Below, in pieces: positions 18,220 through 26,704 of a stretch of 64,000 nucleotides of DNA. The stretch's first letter is position 1. Each line of letters starts with the position of its first letter. The notes beneath the pieces are model-generated. The model worked only from the letters and a program-made list of their open reading frames with translations. It ran no database searches and was not told where the DNA came from. The stretch comes from Bacteroidota bacterium (lineage in GTDB: Bacteria; Bacteroidota; Bacteroidia; Chitinophagales; Saprospiraceae): NCBI GenBank assembly GCA_963169455.1, contig CAUJDW010000104.1, positions 1-64,000 of the forward strand. The letters run 5' to 3'. The position numbers were made by a program, and so were the translations under genes.

Positions 18220-18831
18220 CTAGTTATCAGTATCTTTGATGGCAATGAGGGGCAGTAAATACTCAAAGATCAGTTCTACGCTTTCCTCGATGTTTAGTTG
18301 CGCCGTATTCACCTCCAGCGCCGGCGCCGGGGGGGGTTCGTAGGGGTCGTCGATGCCGGTGAAGCCTCTGATCAGGCCGGCGCGGGCTTTTTCATACAGC
18401 CCCTTCACGTCGCGGGCTTCGCATACTTCCAGGGGTGCGTTGATGAACACCTCGACGAAATCATCGCTGCCGATTATTTCCCGGGCCATCTGCCGGATGG
18501 CCCGGGTGGGGCTGATGAAAGAGTTGATGGTGATGATTCCGCTGTGCGCATACAGCTTTGCAATTTCCGCGATGCGGCGGATGTTCTCCCGGCGGTCGGC
18601 TTCGCTGAAGCCCAAATTGTTGTTGATGCCGTGGCGGATGTTGTCGCCGTCCAGCACCTGGGCGAAAAAGCCCTCATTGTACAGGCGCCGTTCCAGATGC
18701 TGGGCGATCGTGCTCTTTCCCGAGCCCGACAGCCCGGTCAGCCACACAACCTTGCTGCGCTGCCCGAGGCGGCGCTCGCGGTCGGCGCGCTGCAACAAGC
18801 GGTCAAATATGGGATGGATGTGGTCTGCCAA
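18220..18831 (-). CDS. cysC: Adenylyl-sulfate kinase
   Basis: Phosphorylates APS to PAPS. P-loop VVWLTGLSGSGKSTIAQHLERRLY (about 26-49), DGDNIRHGINNNLGFS (about 60-75), ENIRRIAEIAKLYAHSGIITINSFISP and a C-terminal DPYEPPPAPALEVNT, all standard CysC elements. 203 aa. First gene of cysC-cysD-cysN. Its upstream region has TATCTTTA (plus-strand 18845-18852), one base from the TAnnTTTG promoter element. PAPS can feed assimilation or sulfotransfer; no PAPS reductase or sulfite reductase is in the window. Confidence 0.96.
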   Translation of the reverse strand: MADHIHPIFDRLLQRADRERRLGQRSKVVWLTGLSGSGKSTIAQHLERRLYNEGFFAQVLDGDNIRHGINNNLGFSEADRRENIRRIAEIAKLYAHSGIITINSFISPTRAIRQMAREIIGSDDFVEVFINAPLEVCEARDVKGLYEKARAGLIRGFTGIDDPYEPPPAPALEVNTAQLNIEESVELIFEYLLPLIAIKDTDN

Positions 18832-19063
18832 AACTCAGCATTTTTAAAGATAGCTGCAAAGAAACAGCAAAATGGCCTATTCGCCAAAATCTGCGGCGCT
18901 CATCGGCCCGGCATCACGCCCCGGCATCGGGCCCGGTTCGGGACAGGCTTCCGGGGGCCGCCTTCCGCGCCACAAATATGGGGGTTTTACCCTTAAATCC
19001 TATTTTTCCGGTGGGGATTTTAAAAATCACAGCAACCGGAGCCCGGGGAAATTATGCGCAAAA

Positions 19064-19088
19064 GTGCAAATAATGCCTATACTTGCAC
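19064..19088 (+). promoter_or_regulatory. Promoter-like element and dyad upstream of metZ
   Basis: TATACTTG (19078-19085) differs by one base from TAnnTTTG and lies 34 nt before the metZ start. It is spanned by the dyad gtgcaa (19064-19069) / ttgcac (19083-19088), which could be an operator. No SAM riboswitch could be recognised in the 288-bp spacer. Confidence 0.35.
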
Positions 19089-19119
19089 ATAAGGGATTCA
19101 CCTGAAACAAACCAGCACC

Positions 19120-20301
19120 ATGGCTAAGGACAAGCAACGATTCGAGACCCTCGCCATCCGGGGGCAGATGGCGCGCACCCATTACCAGGAGCACAGCGCG
19201 CCCGTATTCCTCACCTCCAGTTTTGTCTTCGAGAACGCCGGGCTGATGGCCGACACCTTCGCCGGCGCCGCCGACGGCATCATCTACTCCCGGTACAGCA
19301 ACCCCAACACCGATGAACTCATCCGCAAGGTGTGCGCGATGGAAGGGGTGGAAGACGGCTTCGCCACCGCTTCCGGCATGGCGGCCGTTTTTGCCGGCAT
19401 GGCGGCATTCCTGAGGTCCGGCGACCACGTGCTGGCTTCGCGGGCCATCTTCGGCTCCACCCACCAGATACTCACCGGGCTCTTCCCCCGCTGGGGCATC
19501 AGCCATACTTATGTGGACGCTGCGGATGTAGAGCAATGGGAGCAACACCTACGGCCCAACACCCGGATGATCGTACTGGAAACGCCCTCCAACCCCGGGC
19601 TGATGCTGGCCGACCTGGAACAGGCAGGCCGCCTGGCCGAAAAATACGGGCTCATCCTGAATGTCGACAACTGCTTCGCCACGCCCTACCTGCAGCAACC
19701 GGCCCGCTACGGCGCCGGGCTCATCGTGCACTCCGGCACCAAGTGGATGGACGGCCAGGGGCGCGTGCTCGGCGGGCTGGTCGTGGGCAAAGCAGAGCTG
19801 ATCGAAGAAGTGCGCTTCTTCTGCCGCCACACCGGGCCTGCCCTGTCTCCCTTCAATGCCTGGCTGCTGTCAAAAAGCCTGGAAACCCTGTCCGTGCGCC
19901 TGGAACGACACTGCGAAAACGCCCTGCAACTGGCCACATTCCTCGAACAGCAACCCGCCGTGGAGCGGGTGCACTACCCCTTCCTCCCCTCCCACCCTCA
20001 GTACGAACTGGCCAAACGCCAGATGAAACTGGGCGGCGGCATCCTGGCCTTCGAACTCCGGGGCGGCTTTGAAGCCGGAAAACGCTTTCTGGACGCCCTG
20101 AAGCTTTGCTCACTCACCTCCAACCTGGGCGACTCCCGCACCATCGCCACCCACCCTGCCTCGACCACCCACTCCAAACTGACGGAAGCCGAACGCCTCG
20201 CTGCCGGCATCACCCCCGGCATGGTGCGCCTCTCCGTCGGCCTGGAACATTTCGACGACATCCGCGAAGATGTAGTGCAAGCCCTGGAGCATAGGGTATA
20301 G
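19120..20301 (+). CDS. metZ: O-succinylhomoserine sulfhydrylase
   Basis: PLP-dependent Cys/Met-metabolism enzyme that joins sulfide to O-succinyl (or O-acetyl) homoserine to give homocysteine. Visible elements: TSSFVFENAGLMADTFAG, YSRYSNPNTDELIRKVCAMEGVEDGFATASGMAA, DNCFATPYLQQPARYGAGLIVHSGTKWMDGQGRVLGG (Schiff-base Lys in SGTKW, about residue 207) and SLGD-type C-terminal SNLGDSRTIATHPASTTHSKL. 393 aa. SGTKWMDGQGR is typical of MetZ rather than cystathionine synthases. Located beside the sulfate activation genes but on the opposite strand, consistent with sulfur assimilation. Confidence 0.92.
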   Translation: MAKDKQRFETLAIRGQMARTHYQEHSAPVFLTSSFVFENAGLMADTFAGAADGIIYSRYSNPNTDELIRKVCAMEGVEDGFATASGMAAVFAGMAAFLRSGDHVLASRAIFGSTHQILTGLFPRWGISHTYVDAADVEQWEQHLRPNTRMIVLETPSNPGLMLADLEQAGRLAEKYGLILNVDNCFATPYLQQPARYGAGLIVHSGTKWMDGQGRVLGGLVVGKAELIEEVRFFCRHTGPALSPFNAWLLSKSLETLSVRLERHCENALQLATFLEQQPAVERVHYPFLPSHPQYELAKRQMKLGGGILAFELRGGFEAGKRFLDALKLCSLTSNLGDSRTIATHPASTTHSKLTEAERLAAGITPGMVRLSVGLEHFDDIREDVVQALEHRV

Positions 20302-20471
20302 GGCATGGAGCTTATGAAAAGGTGCACCGCAGCTTTTCATCCCGGGCAAGGGCCTGGGGGGCTGGGGCCTGGAAAGTCAATGGGCCGCTTGGCGGCCTGC
20401 AGCACAATAAGCAGGATGTGGCCATCGTATAGGAGAACGTCAAATAAACCACAGAAAAATATCAATCGCTT

Positions 20472-21293
20472 ATGAGGGCTTTAGCAATATTTTCACTTGC
20501 CATGCTGATGCAGGCGGGCATGCTTGATGCACAAAACCATTTTTCGGGCCTTTTCAAACAATCCAACGAAGAGCACCAGTACGCCTTTCAGCTCGATTGG
20601 GAGAGCCTGCAGGCCCGGCAGGCCTCCATGGATTCGCTGGGTTTCAGCCTGGTGGACATCGAATCGGGGAAGGAAGGCAAATACCGCTTGTTCTGGGCGA
20701 TCTGGAAAAAGGATGGGGGGCGCAGCGTGCTCAGGCGCATGGAAGGCTGGGAAGAACTGGTGCAGATGAAACGCATAATGGCCGCCGACACCTTCGTCAT
20801 GGCCGATATCGAAGCCTACCGGGAAGGGGATAAGGAATTTTACCTGGCCGTATGGGAGCCGGGAGCCACTCCCCACAAGGTGCGGCAACTCACATCATGG
20901 GAAGGCCTGAGCAACGACCACGAAGAACTCGGGCTCCAGGGCCTGCAGATCGTCGACCTGGAAGGCTTTGAATCAAAAGACGGCGCCACCCATTACCTGG
21001 CGCTGTACCATCAGATGCCGCCCGACACCCGGACCTTCATTTTCCGCTCGCCCGATATGGAAAGCTTTCTCACCGACAAAAGTTACCGCAACAAGAGCGG
21101 TTACCGGCTCTTCGACCTGGAACAGTTCGAAAAACGGGGCTCCGCCTTCATCACCGGCCTGTACCGCAGGGAAACGAACAGCGACCTCATCATCGGGCTC
21201 CTGCCCTGGGAAGCGTTTGCCCAACAGATGACGGAAACAATCAGCGATAAAAACCTGGTGCTGGTGGACCTGGATATCTGCCCCTCAGAGTAA
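20472..21293 (+). CDS. Secreted protein with five BTRD1-like repeats
   Basis: Signal peptide MRALAIFSLAMLMQAGMLDAQ, then five repeats of about 48 residues with the shape W-x-x-L/F...(G)F-x-L-V-D-I/L-E...(Y)-x-x-x-W/Y. Repeat cores include FQLDWESLQARQASMDSLGF, LTSWEGLSNDHEELGLQGLQ and LLPWEAFAQQMTETISDKNL. This resembles the bacterial tandem repeat domain 1 found next to serine hydrolase domains such as in polyglycine hydrolases, but here no catalytic domain accompanies it. The last codons are odd: the TAA stop is supplied by the left end of the MITE-like element at 21290-21406; without the insertion the gene would read one residue further (...ICPSEQ). Function unknown, possibly binding. Confidence 0.75.
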   Translation: MRALAIFSLAMLMQAGMLDAQNHFSGLFKQSNEEHQYAFQLDWESLQARQASMDSLGFSLVDIESGKEGKYRLFWAIWKKDGGRSVLRRMEGWEELVQMKRIMAADTFVMADIEAYREGDKEFYLAVWEPGATPHKVRQLTSWEGLSNDHEELGLQGLQIVDLEGFESKDGATHYLALYHQMPPDTRTFIFRSPDMESFLTDKSYRNKSGYRLFDLEQFEKRGSAFITGLYRRETNSDLIIGLLPWEAFAQQMTETISDKNLVLVDLDICPSE

Positions 21294-21406
21294 CTATTTA
21301 GGGTGGCCCGCGAAACGATAATCAGGGCGCCTTTTGAGGGGCTTTGCCTGAGCGCGGGCCACAGGCCCGCGTTCCACAATACCGCAAAGGAGCCCTGAAT
21401 AGTTAC
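21290..21406. mobile_element. 117-bp MITE-like element with target-site duplication
   Basis: The terminal inverted repeats are GTAACTATTTAGGG at the left (21290-21303) and its complement with one mismatch at the right (21393-21406). Direct repeats flank it: ccctcaga at 21282-21289 and again at 21407-21414 (nine bases if the shared C is counted). The interior contains a hairpin cgcgggcc/ggcccgcg (21353-21371). No coding capacity. It is inserted in the last codons of the BTRD1-like gene and donates the stop codon. Length, TIR and duplication are direct observations; mobility is inference. Confidence 0.82.
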
Positions 21407-21479
21407 CCCTCAGAACAATAAGGGCCGGATCATAAACAACAGGCGAAAATTCATATATTACCTGCCAAAAATACCGAAT

Positions 21480-22778
21480 ATGAATCTAAGGGTGAGCCTG
21501 ATGGCGGTATTGCTGAGCACGTCCATTAGCCATGGCCTGGCGCAGGAAAACAGAGTGGTGGGGTATCTGCCTTATTACCGCTTCGAAAACCTGAGCCAGA
21601 TCGAGCTGGAGCATCTGACGCACCTCTGCATAGCCTTTGCCAACCCCGACGCCCAGGGCAATATCAGCATGGACGGCGTGGACATCTGGCCCGCCGTACA
21701 GCGCGCCCATGAGGCCAATGTCAAAGTGCTGGCCTCCCTTGCCGGCGGCGCCCTGCGGCCCGAGTGGGCGGAGGCCTGGGCTCGCCTGATGCAGCCCCGC
21801 TACCGCTCCGGTTTCATCAAAAAGATCATCCAGTTCACCCTGGCCTACCAACTGGACGGCATCGATGTGGACCTGGAATGGAAATACGTCAATTCAAATT
21901 ACAGCGGATTCGTGCTTGAACTACGCGACTCCCTGCACGCCTACGGCAAGCTGATGACCGCCGCCGTGCCGGCTATCCACCGCTACAAACACATGAGCAA
22001 AGAGGCCATGCTGGCTTTCGATTTCCTCAACCTCATGGCCTATGACCTCACCGGGCAGTTCGATCCGGGCCGCCCGGGGCCGCATTCGCCCTATTCCCTG
22101 GCTGAGGCGGGTATCCGATACTGGAAAAACCAGGGCATGCCGGCCGACAGGCTGGTGCTGGGGATGCCGCTCTACGGCTGGGATTTCTCGACCCCAGGCG
22201 CCGTGCGTTCGGTCAACTACGGCGACATCGTGGCGGCCAACCCGGCTTACGCGCATTCCGACCAGGTGGGCAAGCTCTACTACAACGGCATCAAAACAGT
22301 GGCGGCCAAAACGGAACTGGCCAAACGCGAGGCCGGCGGCGTCATGCTCTGGGAACTCGGCAAAGACGCACACAACGAATATTCCCTCCTCCGGACCGCC
22401 TACCACACCATGAAAGGAGAACCCCTGGAACCGACTCCCCTCCCTACGGCCCCATTCCTGGACTCCATCGAAGTAATCGCCGAAGCGGATTTCACAGATG
22501 AGTTCTCCCTTTCCGGCGCAGCCGGCGACATAGAAACCCTGCGCCTGGACATTGACATCCACCCCAACCCATTCCAGGATACGCTCAAGATCACCAATAA
22601 GGAGGAACGGGCGCTGCAGCTGGTGCTTTCCGATAAAAACGGCCGCCCGCTGTTCGAGGCTTTCATGCGCCCCAATTCCACCATCAACTGGGAAACCAGC
22701 AGCTTTCCCCCGGGGCAGTACACCGTATCCGCTATGTTGGGAAGCCAGCAGTTGTCCAGAACCCTGAAGAAAATATAA
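21480..22778 (+). CDS. GH18 chitinase-like hydrolase with T9SS C-terminal domain
   Basis: Signal peptide (about 1-21), then a GH18 TIM barrel with SLAGGALRPEW (substrate-site SxGG-like strand) and the catalytic DxxDxDxE motif LDGIDVDLEW, with acid Glu133. MAYDLTG (about residue 190), LVLGMPLYGWDF and GGVMLWELGKD match later barrel strands. After about residue 340 a linker leads to a type IX secretion sorting domain (HPNPFQDTLKITNKEER...FPPGQYTVSAML...LSRTLKKI). 432 aa. Predicted to be exported by T9SS to act on chitin, peptidoglycan-like or other GlcNAc glycans; exact substrate not determinable. Confidence 0.92.
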   Translation: MNLRVSLMAVLLSTSISHGLAQENRVVGYLPYYRFENLSQIELEHLTHLCIAFANPDAQGNISMDGVDIWPAVQRAHEANVKVLASLAGGALRPEWAEAWARLMQPRYRSGFIKKIIQFTLAYQLDGIDVDLEWKYVNSNYSGFVLELRDSLHAYGKLMTAAVPAIHRYKHMSKEAMLAFDFLNLMAYDLTGQFDPGRPGPHSPYSLAEAGIRYWKNQGMPADRLVLGMPLYGWDFSTPGAVRSVNYGDIVAANPAYAHSDQVGKLYYNGIKTVAAKTELAKREAGGVMLWELGKDAHNEYSLLRTAYHTMKGEPLEPTPLPTAPFLDSIEVIAEADFTDEFSLSGAAGDIETLRLDIDIHPNPFQDTLKITNKEERALQLVLSDKNGRPLFEAFMRPNSTINWETSSFPPGQYTVSAMLGSQQLSRTLKKI

Positions 22779-22802
22779 GCCTATAAGGCAGGCCCGCCGG
22801 AG

Positions 22803-23894
22803 TTAGCGCTCCAGCGGCAGCACCCAGGCCTGTTGCCGGCCGATCCAGAGTTGGGCGGCAGCGAGGTGGTGGCCGGCCCGTTGCCTGCACATTTCCAGGG
22901 TTTGGAAATCGCCCCTGGGCTGCCAGCCTTGTTTTTGTTCGGCAGCGGCTTCGATGGCGGCCAGTTGCTCCTGGCAGCGCTGCAGAAACAGGTTGGCCAG
23001 GTCGAGGTGCATGCTGGCGGCGGCGTAGGCATAATGGCTCAACGGCAGGGAATTCATGGCTTTAACCTGACTGTCGAGGTGGCGGTAGCCCGCGTAGTGC
23101 GGCTGGAAGGCCAGGCGGACGAGCTCCAGCCTGTCGCGGCAGGCGCTCAGGCTCTTCCGGATGAGGCCTTGCCCGCCTTTTCGGTAGAGGTTGTCCAGGC
23201 AGTCCGTTTCGGCCCGCCCGGCCGGTTCGGTAAAGGCGTTCAGCAGGTCGGAAGCCTGGATGAGCCCCAGCCGGGCGGTGGGCAACACCTGGCAGATCAG
23301 GTCCTGATGAGCGGCATAGCGGCAGGGGTCGGGGGGCAGCCTCACGGGAGGCGCATCGCAAAAGCCCGGCCAGTGGCGGCAAATATCGGTTTCTCCCACT
23401 GCATTCCTAAAATCGGCCAGCCGCAAACGGCCCTGCGCGGCGTTGATAAAGCTGGCGTGTTGCCAGCCCGGCACTTCGACCACCAGCATATAGGCGCCGG
23501 GCGGGGGCGCACCGTCGGGCGTGCCCGGCGTTTCATAGCGGGCGGGGGTTTTGCCGAAACAACTCGAATAAGGCGCCTGGTAGGAAAGCTGCGTGGCCGG
23601 CTCGCCATTGCCGGGCAGGAAATCCATCCGCCCCGGATCGCCCCAGTACCAGATGATATCGCCGGCATCGCCCGCCCAGCGGATGCCGCAGAAGCCGTTG
23701 GGCGGGGCATCGCCGCCACCGCCTTCCCGGAAAAAGACGGACAGTCCTTCCGGGCTGTCTATGTGCACCTGCCCGGCCAGCGGGCCGCCGGTGAAAATGC
23801 GGAAGGTGATGGCGGCCTGGGAAAGTGGGGGTGAAAAAAACAAGAGTAAAAACCACAGCCAGAGCCGGGAAGGGTAGGTCGTGCAGGTTCTCAT
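22803..23894 (-). CDS. Unrecognised secreted protein
   Basis: 363 aa from the start at 23894 (MRTCTTYPSRLWLWFLLLFFSPPLSQA, a signal peptide). That start is supported by TATATTTG on the minus strand at 23931-23938, 37 nt upstream; an in-frame Met at 23933 lies inside this element. No family recognised. The N-terminal half (about 28-180) is Gly/Pro-rich with GGGGDAPPNGFCGIRWAGD. The C-terminal half is helical with scattered Cys (QDLICQVLP, CLDNLYRKGG, CRDRLELVRL, LFLQRCQEQL). Convergent with the GH18 gene, 24 bp apart. Confidence 0.7.
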   Translation of the reverse strand: MRTCTTYPSRLWLWFLLLFFSPPLSQAAITFRIFTGGPLAGQVHIDSPEGLSVFFREGGGGDAPPNGFCGIRWAGDAGDIIWYWGDPGRMDFLPGNGEPATQLSYQAPYSSCFGKTPARYETPGTPDGAPPPGAYMLVVEVPGWQHASFINAAQGRLRLADFRNAVGETDICRHWPGFCDAPPVRLPPDPCRYAAHQDLICQVLPTARLGLIQASDLLNAFTEPAGRAETDCLDNLYRKGGQGLIRKSLSACRDRLELVRLAFQPHYAGYRHLDSQVKAMNSLPLSHYAYAAASMHLDLANLFLQRCQEQLAAIEAAAEQKQGWQPRGDFQTLEMCRQRAGHHLAAAQLWIGRQQAWVLPLER

Positions 23895-23930
23895 AGTAGC
23901 CTTTGAGTTTAAAAAGGGGTATGCGTGAAA

Positions 23931-23938
23931 CAAATATA
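23931..23938 (-). promoter_or_regulatory. TAnnTTTG promoter element
   Basis: Exact TATATTTG on the minus strand, 37 nt upstream of the start chosen for the 22803-23894 gene. Confidence 0.5.
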
Positions 23939-23993
23939 GGGAAAAGGGGGATAATAGCCCCGCTTTTCTCCTATTGGCCAGGCCCGCGAATGT

Positions 23994-26174
23994 CTATTGT
24001 ATGCAACACGCCCCGCAAACCTCATCCAGCTTTTTGTATTCTTCCCCCGTCACCTTGCCCTCGGACTGCTGCAGTGCAGTGCATGCCTCTCCATTCTTGC
24101 TCAGCTTTATGTTGCCTCTGATCAGGCACTCATAGGCCTCGTAAACCTTGTCATCCAATTCCAGCACCTTTTGCGCAGCCGGGACCGCCTCGCTCCATTT
24201 CCCATGGCGAGCCAGCGCCCCCATTTTAACAATGTGCGCCCGAAGATGCCGGGGCTGGCGCCGGATGACTTTTCCGGAAAATTCCAGGGCTTTCCCGATA
24301 TATATCTCTTTGGCCTTTCTGCCGGATAAGAGGCTGTAGTAACTTTCCATGCTCACTTCGGCGGCCCTCAGATGGTTGCCGTCAATTTTTAATAATTTCG
24401 CCGCCGTTTGTATGGCGTTTTCCCACTGCCTGCCTTGGTATTCCTGCTCCATTTTCCGCTCCAGTTTCTCCAGTTCCTTTTTGAGCTGAGCCTGTTGCAA
24501 TGCCTTTTCCATTGCGCTTTTATTCACCTGGAGCGTATCACTTTGCGCTTTGCTGAGGCCCATATTCAGCAGCTTATCGATATCCCCAATGGCACGCTTA
24601 TAGTATCCGGCTCTTTGGTGCACTCTCCAGCGGAACCGGAGGAAATCAGGACTGAGCGCATACTCCGGCATGCGGAGCAGGGTTTCGGAAGCCTGTTTGA
24701 AATTATTTTTTTCAACGTAACACAAGCCCAGGTTCCGGAGGAGGGGCGGAGAAGCATTCACCAGCCTTTCATGCCGGTTAAAAAGGGCGATGGCCTCATC
24801 GGGTTTATCATTGCGGATGTAATATTGAGTAGCAATGTGTATCCTGGCTGTATTGACGGTATCACCGCTGTCCTCCCGGGCGATACGCTGTTCCATTTCA
24901 TCGGCCAGTTTCTTGTCGAAACAGTTAAAATACCCATCGATCAGCGAAAAGATGAAAACGGACTGAGAATCCAGGGAATCGTCAAAGGAAAAACCATCGG
25001 CATCGTCGTATGCCAGGAGGGCTTCGTGGCCGATGGAGACTTCTCTTGGGCTACTGACATTGAGTTTCAGCCCGTAGGCCCGTCCGCTATGGCTTTCACG
25101 GGCATGGCCCCATATTACCATCTGGGCATTGCATTCGGACAACATGGAATCCAGGGACGCCTCATTGAAATATTCCTGTTTTTTTGCCGAAACGGCCGCC
25201 TCGGCTGAGAATTTGTCTTTCCCCGTATGGTTTTCCCTGTGCTCCTTATTGAGTTTGTTGAGCATTTCGGCGATCTGCCTTTCCGGCTTCAGGCTTCCCG
25301 CGTCGAAGGGAAAGATGGCGGCCCTGAAGGTTGCATTCTTTGTAAACGTTGGGCAAAGGGGAATTTCAGGAGGATTTGCGGCGGTTACCGGATCCGGGCC
25401 ATCGATGCCCCGAAGTATAAAAATGAGGGCAATCAGCAAGGCAAGCACACCCAGGGCGATGAGCCTGGAACGCATGGCATTCCTTCCAGGCAGGCGCCAA
25501 TCCAGCGCGCCGGGCGCGTCATTGTGGTAAAGCCCCCATGCCAGGCTTTGGGAGCTCTTTTGGCCCCCTTCTCTGAAGACAATGCTCCGGCCCTGATCCG
25601 GTGCGGCATCCTCCGGGCTGACAGAGCGCCAGGAAACGCCATCCTGAAGGAAATTTGCGTTGAGCTGCTTGTCCGCCAGGAAACTGCAGGCGGTTTTATA
25701 GGAATTGCTGATGGTTTTTCCCTGGGCCAGGGCGCTGTAAAACGATTGAGCGAAGTCTATGGCTTTATCGTCCTCTATATCGGCTTCCGTTGCGATCGTT
25801 GCTTTTATGCCTTTCCGGAACAAAATATCCACCTGTCCGCGGTTGGCGCAACCGTTCAGGAATACCAGTTGCAGGCCCTTCTCCTGCTCCATAAGCTCAG
25901 AGAGGTTCCGGGCATCGGACCGGCCGTTTTCCAGCTCGATAAAATCTTTGTCGGAATGGCCGCCATAGTGGAAAAGGGCAATGCGGCCGTGGTAGCGGTT
26001 GAAAGCATTGTAAACATCCTCGATCTCCGCGTTGGGCAGGAATTCCACCTCTACCCTGCCTTCGTCATGGGCATTTTGAAGTGCTTTCTTCAGTTTTTTG
26101 CTCTCTTCAGCCAGGCGGAGCGGCCTTTCCGTGTCGTTGGCGAATGCAAAAAGCAATACGGGGGGCTTTGGCAT
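23994..26174 (-). CDS. Membrane-anchored CHAT peptidase with C-terminal TPR region
   Basis: 726 aa from MPKPPVLLFAFANDTERPLR at 26174; an in-frame start at 26249 would add a basic 25-residue stretch. The N-terminal CHAT (caspase HetF-associated with TPRs) peptidase has catalytic His in LFHYGGHSD (His73) and Cys in LVFLNGCANRGQ (Cys109), ending near LDWRLPGR (about 230). A single membrane helix SRLIALGVLALLIALIFIL (about 236-254) follows. The remaining 470 residues hold a mixed domain (PLCPTFTKNATFRAAIFPFD...QMVIWGHA) and TPR-like helices. With no signal peptide, the peptidase should be cytoplasmic and the TPR region periplasmic (inference). It diverges from a membrane caspase gene of the same plan. 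A long leader with a terminator precedes it. Confidence 0.85.
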   Translation of the reverse strand: MPKPPVLLFAFANDTERPLRLAEESKKLKKALQNAHDEGRVEVEFLPNAEIEDVYNAFNRYHGRIALFHYGGHSDKDFIELENGRSDARNLSELMEQEKGLQLVFLNGCANRGQVDILFRKGIKATIATEADIEDDKAIDFAQSFYSALAQGKTISNSYKTACSFLADKQLNANFLQDGVSWRSVSPEDAAPDQGRSIVFREGGQKSSQSLAWGLYHNDAPGALDWRLPGRNAMRSRLIALGVLALLIALIFILRGIDGPDPVTAANPPEIPLCPTFTKNATFRAAIFPFDAGSLKPERQIAEMLNKLNKEHRENHTGKDKFSAEAAVSAKKQEYFNEASLDSMLSECNAQMVIWGHARESHSGRAYGLKLNVSSPREVSIGHEALLAYDDADGFSFDDSLDSQSVFIFSLIDGYFNCFDKKLADEMEQRIAREDSGDTVNTARIHIATQYYIRNDKPDEAIALFNRHERLVNASPPLLRNLGLCYVEKNNFKQASETLLRMPEYALSPDFLRFRWRVHQRAGYYKRAIGDIDKLLNMGLSKAQSDTLQVNKSAMEKALQQAQLKKELEKLERKMEQEYQGRQWENAIQTAAKLLKIDGNHLRAAEVSMESYYSLLSGRKAKEIYIGKALEFSGKVIRRQPRHLRAHIVKMGALARHGKWSEAVPAAQKVLELDDKVYEAYECLIRGNIKLSKNGEACTALQQSEGKVTGEEYKKLDEVCGACCIQ

Positions 26175-26344
26175 AAGCTTGGTTTTTTGGTATAGGATTT
26201 CTTCTGTTGTTCCTGCACCCCTTCTTTTTGTTACCGTTGGCCGCGGCATTTTTTCGCTGCTTCAAACGGCGGGTGAGCAGGAGCAGAAAAATACGGAATT
26301 TCGGGAATTTTCCCCTCTTTTCCGCTTCCTATTGCAGCAGCTGC

Positions 26345-26375
26345 AAAAGAAAAAGCCGGCGGTATTTCCGCCGGC
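26345..26375 (-). terminator. Intrinsic terminator/attenuator in CHAT leader
   Basis: On the minus strand a perfect 8-bp GC stem (gccggcgg/ccgccggc, 26355-26375) is followed by a T-rich run (tttttctttt). It lies about 70-90 nt downstream of TATCTTTG (26442-26449) and 170 nt before the CHAT start, so it would end a short leader transcript unless bypassed. Confidence 0.65.
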
Positions 26376-26441
26376 GGCATCTGGGGTTATACAGTGCTTG
26401 TTTATCAAAAGGGTTTTGGGTGTTTTCGTGTTTATCTGCTG

Positions 26442-26449
26442 CAAAGATA
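26442..26449 (-). promoter_or_regulatory. TAnnTTTG promoter element for the CHAT leader
   Basis: Exact TATCTTTG on the minus strand. It is the only exact match between the CHAT start and the divergent gene. The -33 element is not obvious. Confidence 0.45.
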
Positions 26450-26671
26450 GGCGCAGGCAAGGGCCCCTTTCCTCCTCAGGAATCGGGATTTTCATCTACT
26501 CGTTTTTGAGTAGGCAGGGCATACAGGCCGCACCGCCTGTAAAAAAAGGGCCGATGCTGGTAACAGATACTCAAAACCAGGTATTCATTAAATGGCGGGC
26601 CTTTGTAATATTGCCCCGGAAAAAGTTGAAAACCAGCGCATTTCACCCTGAATTTCCTGAGGAAAAGAACG

Positions 26672-26679
26672 TATATTTG
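26672..26679 (+). promoter_or_regulatory. TAnnTTTG promoter element for the caspase operon
   Basis: Exact TATATTTG, ending 25 nt before the ATG at 26705. Confidence 0.5.
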
Positions 26680-26704
26680 TTTCCTGACTATTTCGAGAAA
26701 CCCC

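Larger units (their letters stand above)
26175..26704. promoter_or_regulatory. Divergent regulatory region between CHAT and caspase genes
   Basis: 530 bp with no supported gene. It holds TATCTTTG on the minus strand (26442-26449), a terminator-like hairpin on the minus strand (26345-26375) and TATATTTG on the plus strand (26672-26679), 25 nt before the caspase start. Open frames on either strand here have no recognisable features. Confidence 0.6.

Noticed and set aside
18832..19119. SAM riboswitch upstream of metZ
   Set aside because: No recognisable SAM-I or SAM-II core; only a small dyad over a promoter-like element.
20330..20345. Terminator after metZ
   Set aside because: A short tgaaaag/cttttca pair is present, but the loop is large and there is no T-run.
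26262..26495. 77-aa minus-strand gene in the CHAT-caspase spacer
   Set aside because: It spans the promoter-like element and the terminator hairpin and has no recognisable features.
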